The notes under the pieces were generated by a model. It saw only the letters and a list, made by a program, of their open reading frames with translations, was not told where the DNA came from and made no database searches. Position numbers and translations under genes: made by a program. From positions 259,855 to 323,854 of the forward strand of contig NW_003546280.1 in the NCBI RefSeq assembly GCF_000090795.2: 64,000 nucleotides of DNA, in the 5' to 3' direction. Positions 12,037-21,872 of this stretch are shown in pieces. The DNA comes from Amphimedon queenslandica (taxonomy: Eukaryota > Porifera > Demospongiae > Haplosclerida > Niphatidae). The first letter of the stretch is position 1. Each line of letters opens with the position of its first letter.

Positions 12037-14071
12037 ATGCTCTTTATTATTTTGTTGGCAATTGTTCTTGAAACATGTAATGGAATTCAAGGTAAGGTAG
12101 CAATAATGAATGATATAATAATTTTTCCTTATCACAGTAACACCAACCCACTATCTTGTAACTCCACCAACCACTTATGGTCCTTTTAGTAGCTCCTTTA
12201 CAACTGATTGCAATGGTGGTCAGATTAGAGGTTTAACAATATGTCCTAATACTGCTAGACTGACTGATAATGTAACTAATGAAGGAATGAACTTTAGTTC
12301 TGACAATTTCATGGGATGGAACAAATCATTTGATTTGGAGTTTAACTTTGGATCACCAAATTACTTTTTCACTCAAGTTGATATATATTTCTATTACAAT
12401 CCATCAGGAGGATATGGATTACCAGATATTAGAACTGGTGTATCTAATAATGGTATTGGCTACATTATTGTAGCATCCACATTCATTGATAATTCAGAAT
12501 TGTCAGGCAGTGATGATAATGTGCAAGTTCTCTCATTAATTATGTTAACACCACAGAATTTTCTGTTCTTTTATCAATACTTTCGTTTCCAATTCATTTT
12601 CTCTTCATCATTTCTATCCACTCAAACATTTATTAGTGAAATGCGGTTTTTTACAAACACTGGTATGTGAAATTAAAATACTAGATTATTTTTTTGTTAT
12701 ATTTTTAGGTACTTCATTTCCTGCACTTCCTATTCAATTTCTGTCACCAAATGAAACAATAGTACAAGATATGGTTCAATCATCACTATCATTATCATGT
12801 ACAGTGGATAATAATGGAACCTTTCATTGGTCATGGAGTGGACCAGCAGTTACTAATGGAGTCATTAGGCTATCAGATACAACAAGAACTAGTACACTGA
12901 CAATATCTAATGTTAGTTATAGTGATGCTGGGAACTATACCTGCACTGCCTCTTATCTGGCATTTGGGGATACTGTAGGTAATCCTTTTAACTCAATTAA
13001 GCCAGAAATGCCTACTACAAACAATATCCATCTCATCCTTAATGGTAAGTGAAAATAATGCATTATTGTAACTATGTATTCATGTAGGTTCAGTGTTTAC
13101 TCTATCCCACCCAGTGTTAGCAGTACCTGGTAGTAATGTCAGTTTACAGTGCAATTTCACTGGTTACCTACCATTGAACTATCCAATACAATGGACAGAT
13201 GAATCAGGTATGATAATAGACTCGAATTACAGTAGTACTGTGGTATCAAATGAGGCTGGAGTATCACAGAGTGGAGCAAGTACAACTGAAGGTGATGTAG
13301 TTAGTACTTTAACACTTTTGAGAGTTGATGTTGATGAAGATGGTGAGTATACTTGTGTTATGCTTGGAACAGAACTAAAAGGAACAGTTTCCTTAGTTAT
13401 TTTAGGTAAACAAATAATAAAAACAATATATGCATTGTGGCAATATACGTGCTAACGGCAACATGCTTTATTACTCTCTTCCTTTTATAGATGTAGTTAC
13501 TACAACAGTTCAAGGCTCATCAATAACAAAAACTAATAGTGCACCAACTGCAATAGCATTATCAACTGCACCATCAGTTGCAACATCAGTGCCATCATCA
13601 GAACCTGCAGCCTCAGGTTTAACAACAATAGTTATTATAGCTATAGCATTAATTGCATCATTTATGGCTGGAATAGCATGTGTACTACTGATATTAATAC
13701 CAATAATAATAGTGTTAGCTTGTAAGGCTAAAAAGAACAGAGCAGCCAATGATGAGCTAAAGGATATCATGTTTGAATTTGGAGTCAATACAGCATATGG
13801 AAGAGGAGGAGAGAGGAGCTTAATATTAGGACACAATAGAGCATATGATGTGAAGAGAGAGGCTGAAACTGAAGCTGTATATGAGGAATTAGATACAGTA
13901 GAGTATGAAGAGCTACCAAATGTTATTCCATTGCCTCTGAATCCTGATGATGATGATAATACTGCTGATGTTACTGGGTGTGAAGAAATGCAGGAAGGAG
14001 ATACTGCACTTGAAAGTAATGAAGAAGAAACAACTCAAGAGGCTCCAGAAGATGAACATGACTATTACTAA
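12037..14071 (+). CDS. Two-Ig-domain single-pass receptor with twin YEEL tail
   Basis: I do not recognise an orthologue. Five exons: 12037-12091, 12138-12662, 12709-13044, 13088-13405 and 13491-14071, giving 604 residues. All introns are phase 1, the usual arrangement for shuffled extracellular domains. Exon 1 is a signal peptide (MLFIILLAIVLETCNG). Exon 2 (residues 19-193) is an unassigned beta-rich domain with two cysteines. Exon 3 (194-305) is an Ig fold with LSLSC, WSWSG and DAGNYTC. Exon 4 (306-411) is a second Ig fold with VSLQCNF, IQWTDE and DEDGEYTCV. A Ser/Thr/Ala stalk leads to a TM at about 455-488. The acidic tail carries Y542 and Y550 in YEEL-DTVE-YEEL. The second site, VEYEEL, fits the ITIM consensus [VILS]xYxx[LIV]. 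It is probably a surface receptor; its ligand cannot be inferred. Confidence 0.85.
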
Positions 14072-14179
14072 ATAATACTATTACATTTTTTATGTTCAAG
14101 AAACTCTTTTTAGGATTGCATTTTTACACCCACAGTCTAAAATTAATTATAGGCGTGGCTCATTATATTTTAATGAGCC

Positions 14180-14226
14180 CATAGATATTAGAGTAAATGA
14201 TAATTTCATTTACTCTATTATCTATG
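14180..14226. repeat. Near-perfect hairpin upstream of sugar transporter
   Basis: The arms 14180-14200 and 14206-14226 pair at 20 of 21 positions around a 5-nt loop. Flanking TTATAGG..GGCTCAT sequences add weaker inverted similarity further out. It lies 59 bp before the start codon at 14285 and is probably in the promoter or 5' UTR. It may be the remnant of a foldback element. Confidence 0.7.
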
Positions 14227-14284
14227 ATGAGCCCCTCCTATAATCAGCAAGCAACTCAGCTAGCCTGATGCGCAGCAATTCAAT

Positions 14285-16121
14285 ATGGCTACCACGCCAG
14301 TAGCCATCAACAATGAAAAAATCCCTCTGCTGTCCAGCCTGTCCTCCAATGGAAACGTTCCAGCATGGAAAGCTATTCAGAAAGAAATATGCAGCAAACA
14401 GCAAAGAATATGGGCCGTCACCCTGTTCTCTGTAATGGCCGCGTCTACATCTCTACTAGCCGGATACACTCTTGCCTATCCTTCATGGGCCATCCTTGAT
14501 CTAAGAGGTCTGGGTGATGCCAGGAGTTTTAAGCACAATAAACTAATGGAGGGATTGTTTGGAGTGAGTATATAATTAGAAGGGTCGGGCTGGTGCTGTG
14601 GTGCATCTCTTTGTTTGGAGTTGCCCTTAATGCCTTCAATTGCACCTTAACTTTCTTTCCTTTCTCTTCTCACCCTCTCTCTTGCAAATTACTCATTTTA
14701 AATTTCCTCTCTTTTCTCTCTCCCTTTAGGCTATGTCTCCCATTGGTGCAGTGTTTGGTGGGTTGATTGCTGGCTGGTCTGCCGACTGTATAGGACGTAA
14801 ACCCTCCCTATTGCTCACTGCAGTACCTAGTACAATTGGATGGTCAGCAATAGGTGCTACATATTTCATAGAAAACAAGCTTGCATTTGACGCAGTCATA
14901 TTGATTGGTCGCTTTTTAACTGGGTTTGGGATTGGATGGTCAATGTTCTGTGCACCAGTAAGAGAAAGAAAGAAAGAAAGAGAGAGAGAGAAAAAAAGTT
15001 AAAGAAAGAAAGAACTGAAAAGAGAGAGATATGTGTGTGCAGTGTGAAAAGTAGATTTCAAAGATAAGAGTCTTATCATAAGAGGGGTCATAAACTATCA
15101 TTGTCTTCATTAGGTTTACATTGCAGAAGTCTCCTCCCCTGCTCTTAGGGGACTATTCAGCTCTCTACCACTGTTTGTCATGAATATTGGCATACTGCTT
15201 GTGTATAGCTTGGGAATGGTGTCCTTTATCAAATTCTATCACACAGCTTTCATTGCTGCTATTATATCAGTTATTATCTTCCTAGCTACAATAATTATGC
15301 CGGAGTCTCCGCGTTTCCTGATAATGAAGAAAAATACTGCGAAAGCAATGAGAGTCATAAAACAATTGCGTGGGCCTAGAGGAAATGTTAACGAAGAATT
15401 TGAGGAGATAAGTTATGCTGTTGCGATGCAGAGTGATCTCTCCTTTTGTCAAGTGATAAAAAAGTTTAAGCAGCGCCAAGTCTGGCTACCATTCGTCCTC
15501 TTGATGTTTATAATGTTCTTTAGACAGTTCTCAGGGATCAATGCTCTTATATTCTATGCTGACCCCATACTAAAGAAAGCTGGACTCAAACATGTGAAAT
15601 TCATTGCATTGATGACTGTAGGGGTGGCTGAAGTGGTACTGACATTCGTGAGTATCTTAGTGGTTGATTTATTTGGGAGAAAGATACTCCTGGTAGTCAG
15701 TGCTTTAATCATGTCCATTAGCTCTGGAGGGCTTGGAGTGAGTAGCTACTTTGATAACGATTGTATGCCGTGTCCTTCAATGAACTACCTAATGATTGCA
15801 TCACTAGCTTTATTCATTATTGGAGTCTCCATTGGGTTTGATTCCATACCATACATACTGATACCAGAGCTGATACCGCTTGATGTTAGAGGAGCCCTTG
15901 GCGGTATATTGTCTGCTTTTCACTGGCTCTGTGCTGTTTTTGTTGCTGGCCTCTATCTATTGTGTGCTGGGTTTGATGGAGCCATAACATGGTGGACATT
16001 CGCTTTCTTTAATCTTGCTTCATTTGCCTTTGTTGCTGCTTTCCTTCCGGAGACAAAGGGAAAGAAGCTAGAGTCAGTAGGAAGAGAGCTAAGTCCTCAG
16101 AGATACAGATTGTGTTCCTAA
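14285..16121 (+). CDS. MFS sugar transporter, GLUT8/Tret1-like (SLC2 class III)
   Basis: This is a facilitative hexose or trehalose transporter of the major facilitator superfamily with twelve predicted TMs. Exons 14285-14563, 14730-14957 and 15114-16121 encode 504 residues. SLC2 signatures are visible: SADCIGRKPS after TM2, GRFLTGFGIGWS in TM4, VYIAEVSSPALRG, PESPRFLI after TM6, FRQFSGINALIFYAD in TM7, DLFGRKILL, and PETKGKKLE at the C-terminal side of TM12. The cytosolic N-terminus has EKIPLL, a [DE]xxxL[LI] sorting motif like that of GLUT8, which suggests an endosomal or lysosomal site. The exact substrate cannot be read from the sequence. It lies 213 bp downstream of the Ig receptor on the same strand. 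Confidence 0.9.
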
Positions 16122-16533
16122 CATTATATCACTATAGCTATTCTTTATTATGTTATAAGAGCATTGAATGCTACTGCACTGTGTGTAGAGTATTGGAATG
16201 CAATTATATGATTTACGGCTTATTTAATAAAGCCTTCCTTGCACTGTGTGCAATAACCCCCATTATTTTTATATTTTTCCCTGTTCATTTTGGAGCTGAT
16301 AAATTTCATTTCTTTTTATCATAAGTATTGCTATGCAATGAAATCAATTATTAAAGTGCAAGACAACCACAAGGCAATGAATAATGTTAAAGGGGTGGGT
16401 TTAGTGATAGTGATAATTAACACTATTATAACACTACAGTGATAATTGCACAACTTTAACACTTGTTACAACTGCATGCATTCTGTCTAATTAACAGATT
16501 CTAATATATAGTACTATCATTATGGGATATCAT
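16122..16533. other. Convergent intergenic region
   Basis: This holds the 3' UTR of the sugar transporter, with a poly(A) signal AATAAA at 16226-16231, and the 3' flank of the next gene on the minus strand. I see no further gene. Confidence 0.5.
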
Positions 16534-17943
16534 TTAGCTGTCAGCGAGCGTTTGGAGTATTTGATACATGGTTTCGTCCATTGATTCCTTAACATTCATA
16601 CCATTAGTAGCACCAGAATTATCTTCTGTATAAAAGGGAATTAGTAAAATATGTTCATTTAGCATTTGCATACCAATTTCTTGTTGGTCTTTACTTGCTT
16701 TCATGCTCTTGTCTTCTTGCCCTGAGTTATTTTCTTTTCCATGATCGCTCTTTTTAGTGCTATCATTGTTTTCTCCAAGTGAGGTTTGCTTTACTTTAAA
16801 TGTACTGATCTCTAGTCCTGTGTATGGCTCTAATACGGAGGATGCTTTGAGCGATGGCCTCCTATAAAAAAATAATATTGCTACACATACATGTTTGTGG
16901 AAAGTTCCAACAAAATTAATTTTTTAAAAATTGCTAGTCTATAATTTGTCAAAAATAGTTTCTCCATTTTTATGCTTTATTTGATGCATATACTTTTTTA
17001 CATGGTGTATAAAGTTTGAGCTGATTCTGATCAAAATAGAGTTTTTTTATGAATTTTTAAAGTTGCTCCAAAATCCCCTGTACTATAGTACAGGGTCATC
17101 AGCATCATTTTACCAAAAATTGTAATGAGAACCAGCTCATATTTTAGGGTGTATGTTTTAATAGATAATTGATTTATAATCAAGCACCTCAAAAATGAAA
17201 CACTTGTCTTTAAGCAAGTTTCTTCTCTAAGCAACTCCGTAACTATAAAAATTAAGAAATTAAAAAGTATCATGTATAAAATACCTTTTAAATTATATGA
17301 CCTTTTCTTTTTGCTTCGCCTCCTCCAAATGACACACAAGCAGCAACAAATGACAATTAATGTAAAGACTATCAAAGCAACTATAGGCCCTCCTATGAGT
17401 GCTATATATGTAATATCAATACCACTGGCTGTAGGGGATACACTAGCTGGTGTTGATAGTTCTGATTCAGATATAGTAAATGACATTGTAGTAGGATTAG
17501 TATAAAAAGAAGTAGTGATTTTATTAAATGAAAAAGATGTAGTACTACTATCAGACAGTAAGCTGTAACTAGCAGTAAGAGAAAAGGAAGAAGTGATTTC
17601 ATCAATTGAAAAAGATGAGCTATTAGGTGATAAGCTATTGTTGGCAGTGAATGACATTGTAGTAAAAAAAAGAGAAGAAGTGACTTCACTGGTTGAAGAT
17701 GTACTATTTGTTGATGAGCTTTGATTAGCAGTTGCAGTAGGAGAAAAAATTTCTGAAGGAGTGGGTTCACTTGATAAATTAAATGAACTACTAGTTGGCT
17801 CAAAATCAAAAGATGACCCAGAACCTGATAAAATACATCATTATTATTACACATACTTATGGTGACATACCATTCTCAGGTTCATTAGACATAACCATCT
17901 GAGCAGATAATAAAGGGAAGAGTAAGAAGAGATAAAGGCTCAT
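16534..17943 (-). CDS. Single-pass membrane protein, Ser/Thr-rich ectodomain (array member 1)
   Basis: No family is recognised. Proposed exons: 17871-17943 (signal peptide, MSLYLFLLFPLLSAQ), 17285-17824, 17188-17242 (tentative small exon), 16674-16861 and 16534-16625, giving 315 residues. Residues 25 to about 160 are mucin-like, rich in Ser and Thr. The TM is about 164-190 and ends in VICCCLCVIW, followed by RRRSKKKR. The tail is Lys/Asn/Gln-rich and ends with MYQILQTLADS, one Yxx-L site. The third exon is inferred from phase: the flanking exons need a piece of length 1 mod 3, and 55 nt after a good pyrimidine-AG acceptor fits. The shared plan with the next genes (signal exon, TM exon ending in phase 1, small exon, phase-2 tail exon) supports it. 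Confidence 0.7.
16895..17145 (+). repeat. 186-bp-family repeat, single copy
   Basis: One subfamily A copy, antisense within an intron of the minus-strand gene. It includes the perfect palindrome CCCTGTACTATAGTACAGGG at 17076-17095 and the TTGATGCATATAC / AAGTTTGAGCTGATTCTGATC blocks. Confidence 0.75.
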
Positions 17944-18141
17944 TGCGAAGCTCCACACAACAACTAGATTAGATAGAGGGATTATTATGCTGTGTTATGC
18001 GTTAAAATTGAGATGTTTGCTGTTTAGTAGAAGAAAGAATGCACTACACTACACATTGCAAGCAACAACAAAACAAAATAAATAAAAATATATGTACTAT
18101 ACTACAAAAGATGTTCCTATAAACACTGAATGTTGCTTTCA

Positions 18142-19208
18142 TCAAAGTTCAATAACAATGGGATTACTGATGTCTGCTATTCTTGCACTTGAAGACAAAG
18201 GCTCCTCTGCATCAGTACTGCTAATAAGCTGGTCTTTATCTTTCTCTTTGCTTTCAGTACCAAACGATTGAAGAGTGAGGAGATCCATTACTGCAGCGTT
18301 AAGCACAGCATCTATGTCATCTTGTTGCTCTACGTCTGGTTGTTTGTTTTTCTCAGAGCTATCTGTTGTCATAACTGGAGCGGATTGTTGATCTATCTCT
18401 CCCTCTTGCTTTTCTTTGCTTTGTGACTCTTCGCCTTTTGTTTCATTAGCAGATTCTGCTGTTGCAGCATGTTCCGATGCAGTTCCTGGATCAGGTGACA
18501 TCTTGCTTCCTGTTGCTTCAATGGTTGCACTCTCTTCTACTGATGCTACTGCAGGCTCTGTTGGTTTGGTGACATTTTCAGCTTTTTCTTTTCCTTCATT
18601 TGCTTTATCCTTGGGTTTTTCTATTGGTTTCTCTTCAGTAGTACTTTTGGTTTTTTCTCCTTCAATGTTAGTATTTACACTACTGTAAAGCACATTCGTT
18701 AATCTAAAAATTATTAAAACTATAAAAACATTTGCTATTAGTAACTCACTGTACATTCCCTCTTTCAGGAGATATTTCATCAACTGTAATTATAAAATAA
18801 TATTTTTAACATTTAATAGTAACATTACCTCTTGTTGTATATATTCTGGGTTTTCTTCTAGATGAGCGGCGACTCTTGCAAAAGAAAAAGCAACATAAGC
18901 ACCAGCCAACAAACCCAAAAGTACAACAGCATAGTGCTACACCACCAGCTGACCAGATTATGATTGTGACAGTCGAGTTATCAAGCATTATATCACCAAA
19001 GATATAATCAAAGTGACAAGATGTTGAATTATCATTATCATGATCTTCTTCTGAATTTTCTCTAATGTTCAGAGACTCTTCTTCATACCCTATGTAGTCA
19101 TGAAAGATTATAACATCAATTTGTATAATTACATTCATTTTTAGAAGAGCAAGGGATCACTAAAAAGCATGTCCATGCTAATAAGAGGAGAAGAAAAGAG
19201 AGCTTCAT
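18142..19208 (-). CDS. Single-pass membrane protein, acidic ectodomain, Cys-rich TM (array member 2)
   Basis: No family is recognised. Exons 19133-19208, 18829-19089, 18750-18783 (34 nt) and 18142-18703 give 310 residues. Exon 1 is a signal peptide (MKLSFLLLLLAWTCF). The first intron is only 43 nt and phase 1. Reading through it would hit a stop, so it must be removed. The ectodomain (26-66) is short and acidic with one cysteine. The TM at about 66-95 is rich in cysteine (ALCCC, GWCLCCFFFC), suggesting palmitoylation, and is followed by SRRSSRRKPR. The tail of about 200 residues is Glu/Lys/Ser/Thr-rich and looks disordered. Its only tyrosine is in VLYSSV. It has the same exon plan as its neighbours. 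Confidence 0.75.
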
Positions 19209-19589
19209 TCTTCACTGCAGATCCTACACTACTGCTTCAAGAATATAGAGTGTGTGTCTTTTGTCAGTTTTGAATAAACTTAAGTCATCTACACTAAACA
19301 AACATGCTAATGTGTCCTTGTTTATCCACACCTACTGTTACAACATGTCACACTTTACATAAATATAATGAAAACTCATAATACTATATTATAAAAATAT
19401 ACAAGCAGCAAATATATAATAGTCTACTAAAGAAGTTTTCATTATCCCTACTTCCCAAAAGTCCTACAGAAAAGAGAAAAAATTGTTGAAGGATTGAGAA
19501 CCAAGTTGTCCAATTTTAAGTGTTTATTTTTAAATTATAATAGTTCATTGATCATGTTCATCAGAAGCAATCTCTTGTTATCTTACTTT
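19209..19589. other. Intergenic with putative promoter of array member 2
   Basis: Upstream flank of the minus-strand gene starting at 19208. It contains TCCACACCTACTGTTACAAC at 19325-19344, which closely resembles a sequence at 21580-21602 upstream of another array member. No coding signal is seen. Confidence 0.45.
19324..19344 (-). promoter_or_regulatory. Shared upstream motif, array member 2
   Basis: On the minus strand this reads GTTGTAACAGTAGGTGTGGA. Its core, CAGTAGGTGTGGA, has counterparts upstream of array members 3 (19941-19957) and 4 (21579-21602), all about 80-155 bp before a start codon. Confidence 0.4.
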
Positions 19590-19860
19590 TCATTTCTGCC
19601 TATAATACATTGCACAGAAGCAGCAAAAGCATCCACTCAAGCAAAAGGAGAGAGTGGCCAGGAAGACTCCAACTATTGACCACATTACAACTGGTTGAGA
19701 GTCAAAGTAACATTTTACTTTATCACTGAAATCAGCATCATCATCATCATCATCTACAATTTTTAACAAAATATAGTCCATCAACAACTTAGTATGGCTT
19801 ACTTTCACCATTTATACAGACAGTAAAGAGAAAGAAGCATAGTAAGAGAAGATACTTCAT
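19590..19860 (-). CDS. Minimal 71-residue Cys-rich membrane protein (array member 3)
   Basis: Two exons, 19809-19860 and 19590-19753, joined by a phase-1 intron. Exon 1 is a signal peptide (MKYLLLLCFFLFTVCIN). The mature ectodomain is about 20 residues, starts with six aspartates and has one cysteine (C32). The TM at about 39-64 ends SGCFCCFCAM and is followed by YYRQK and a stop. It matches the first two exons of its neighbours but has no small exon and no long tail. It is either a natural minimal form or a copy that lost its tail. I see no frameshift. With no tail, any signalling would need a partner. Confidence 0.65.
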
Positions 19861-20163
19861 GATCTTTGGATTGGTAGTAGCTAGACTAACAGTGATATAA
19901 GGAAAGACTAACTAGCTATAAACTCAAAGGAGCTAGCGCATTCCACCCACTGTGTAAATGAATAATGAAATCATCAACAGCTATAGAACGAGTAAATAAA
20001 GCACATGCTGCATATGCAAAACCTATCATGCTATGGTGTGATTATGCATGTGCTTTTTATTAAGCTAATGAAGATTCTGTTTCACAACTGATGAAATAAC
20101 AAGAATTAGTAAAAACAGTCATAAAACACATTTTAATCAATAATTACTGCATTATAATGCATT
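19861..20163. other. Intergenic, upstream of array member 3
   Basis: About 300 bp. It holds TCCACCCACTGTGTAAA at 19941-19957, a weaker match to the motif shared by the neighbouring promoters. Nothing else is seen. Confidence 0.35.
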
Positions 20164-21447
20164 TTATGTACTAAAGTCTACTCGCTCGTATTGAAAGCTT
20201 GATACATTCATGTCTTCATATGAATCATCACGTTTTATAGTTTCATAAGGATGTGAAGGAGCATCAAGCAGTGACATATTTATACGCTCATACGGATGAG
20301 AAGTAGTACCAGATGCATCCATCTGCTCGAATGAATCACTCCGCATGTTCAACTTCTCACAGGTGTCAGGCAGTGTGGGCTCGCAAATTATATGATCATT
20401 CGATTTATTGTACTCTGGAGCTTTGGAATCTTCATCCTCTGAATCAGATGCATCCATCTGCTCATTTGAATCACTCCGCATGTTCAACTTCTCGCAGGCG
20501 TCAGGCAGTGTGGGCTCGCAAATTATATGATCATTCGATTTATTGTACTCTGGGACTTTGGAATCTTCATCCTCTGAATCATCAATGTGCACTTCTTTTG
20601 AATCATGAACTTTCTCTTGAGCTTGCACTTCCTTTGAATCATTAGTTGTTTCAACATGCTCTTTAGCGATAGGGATAACAAAACTCGAATTTTGAGGAGA
20701 TGAATTAATTTCAAGAGCTAATTTTTCTTCACTTTCTTTTTTGCAAGGCTTAGCATCATCTTGAACATCATCAGACTTTTTTGGTGAAGGGACCTCAGAA
20801 ACTTCCGCTATCTGAAAAGAACCGATTGCATCTTTTTCCTGTGAAGGCAAAGCTGAAGTAGCAGACACGTTAACGATCAAAGAAGGTATGTTTAAAACTA
20901 GAGCAGGGACGTTGACATGAGTTACTGTTGTTTCTAAAGGTTTGCTTATAAAAGAATTGTGCTCATTCATTGCTTGCTCTAAAGGAAAGTTCTCATTGTT
21001 GTCAGCAGAAATGGCAACTTCTTTATAACCATTGAAGTCCACCCTACAAATATCTATTAGATAATCTTTTAGATTTTTAATATATAAACTTACGCTTTTT
21101 TCATGCGAACTCTTTCTATAAAATAATATATAATTAAAAAAACTATCAAATGGAGTTAAATGTACCTCTTGTCACATTGTATCTCCCTGACCTACTGCAG
21201 CATTTACAGCATGTCTCACCACAGCAGTAGCACCAACTCACACAACCCCAAATGAAAAAAAACACTGACGACGCCACAGCCATCCAAAAAAAGTATGGTG
21301 GAATTTTATAATCATGTGCATCACATGTATGATTACGTCCTATAATAGATATACACATTACACAATAACAGCAGGACAATACTTACCAGTGCAAATGTGC
21401 ACGAGACAAAAGCAGAGACACAAGACAAGAAGGAAAGAATAATTCAT
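20164..21447 (-). CDS. Adaptor-like membrane protein with four-tyrosine ITAM-like tail (array member 4)
   Basis: No orthologue is recognised. Exons 21387-21447 (signal peptide, MNYSFLLVLCLCFCLVHIC), 21166-21339, 21094-21115 (a 22-nt microexon) and 20164-21043 give 378 residues. The ectodomain is only about 15 residues with one cysteine. The TM is about 36-58, with a cysteine cluster after it (WCYCCGETCCKCC). The tail includes two nearly identical 45-residue units (20446-20580 and 20311-20445, 3 differences). It ends with tyrosines 337, 352, 361 and 371 in YERI, YETI, YEDM and YERV. YERI and YETI are spaced as YxxI-x11-YxxI, within loose ITAM limits. The layout recalls signalling adaptors with minimal ectodomains, but the TM has no acidic pairing residue, so this is analogy only. 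Confidence 0.78.
20311..20580 (-). repeat. In-frame 135-bp tandem duplication in tail exon
   Basis: Two 45-codon units, each starting DSEDEDSK and ending EQMDAS, differ at three residues (V/A, A/T, N/F). The low divergence suggests a recent duplication inside the cytoplasmic tail of array member 4. Confidence 0.9.
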
Positions 21448-21872
21448 TCTGACAGTTTGAATGAGTGGCTCACTGGTGCAAGGTGAAAATATAGAAATGT
21501 ATAGTACTTTGAATGACCTAACGTGTAACGTAAGTGCTAACACATTAGCCAAAATAACAACTCAATCTCTCTTTGTATATCTACACCTACTGGTGTAACA
21601 ACGAAGACAAATGCAACATTATCAAAATTAGAAAAATGATTGACCTCAAAGCCAAAATGTAAATTGAATGAATGAATACTAAATCATGAGCAAAATGATA
21701 AATGATGAATGTAGTAACAAAACTGAAATGTTTTACTGAGAAACTAGAGCCATAGTCGAAGCATTACAATAATAAAAAAACTAATGATTGGATGAATGAA
21801 TAAATGATAAACGGTCATTTGAATTATACTAACCAAGGTCGCAACAAAAGGTTACGCCAGTGTGTGTTTACT
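21448..21872. other. Intergenic, upstream of array member 4
   Basis: About 425 bp between the array and the dsRBD gene. It contains the shared motif at 21579-21602 and AT-rich sequence with GAATGAATG-type runs. I see no gene. Confidence 0.4.
21579..21602 (-). promoter_or_regulatory. Shared upstream motif, array member 4
   Basis: The minus-strand core is CCAGTAGGTGTAGA, preceded by GTTGTTACA. It lies about 135-155 bp before the start at 21447. It matches the motif upstream of array member 2 at most positions. Confidence 0.4.

Noticed and set aside
13510-13836. Minus-strand frame opposite the Ig-receptor TM exon
   Set aside because: It overlaps a well-supported coding exon and has no independent signal.
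19590-19860. Array member 3 as a pseudogene
   Set aside because: The frame is intact with a good signal peptide, TM and splice sites. Only the tail is missing relative to its neighbours, so it is kept as a gene with lower confidence.
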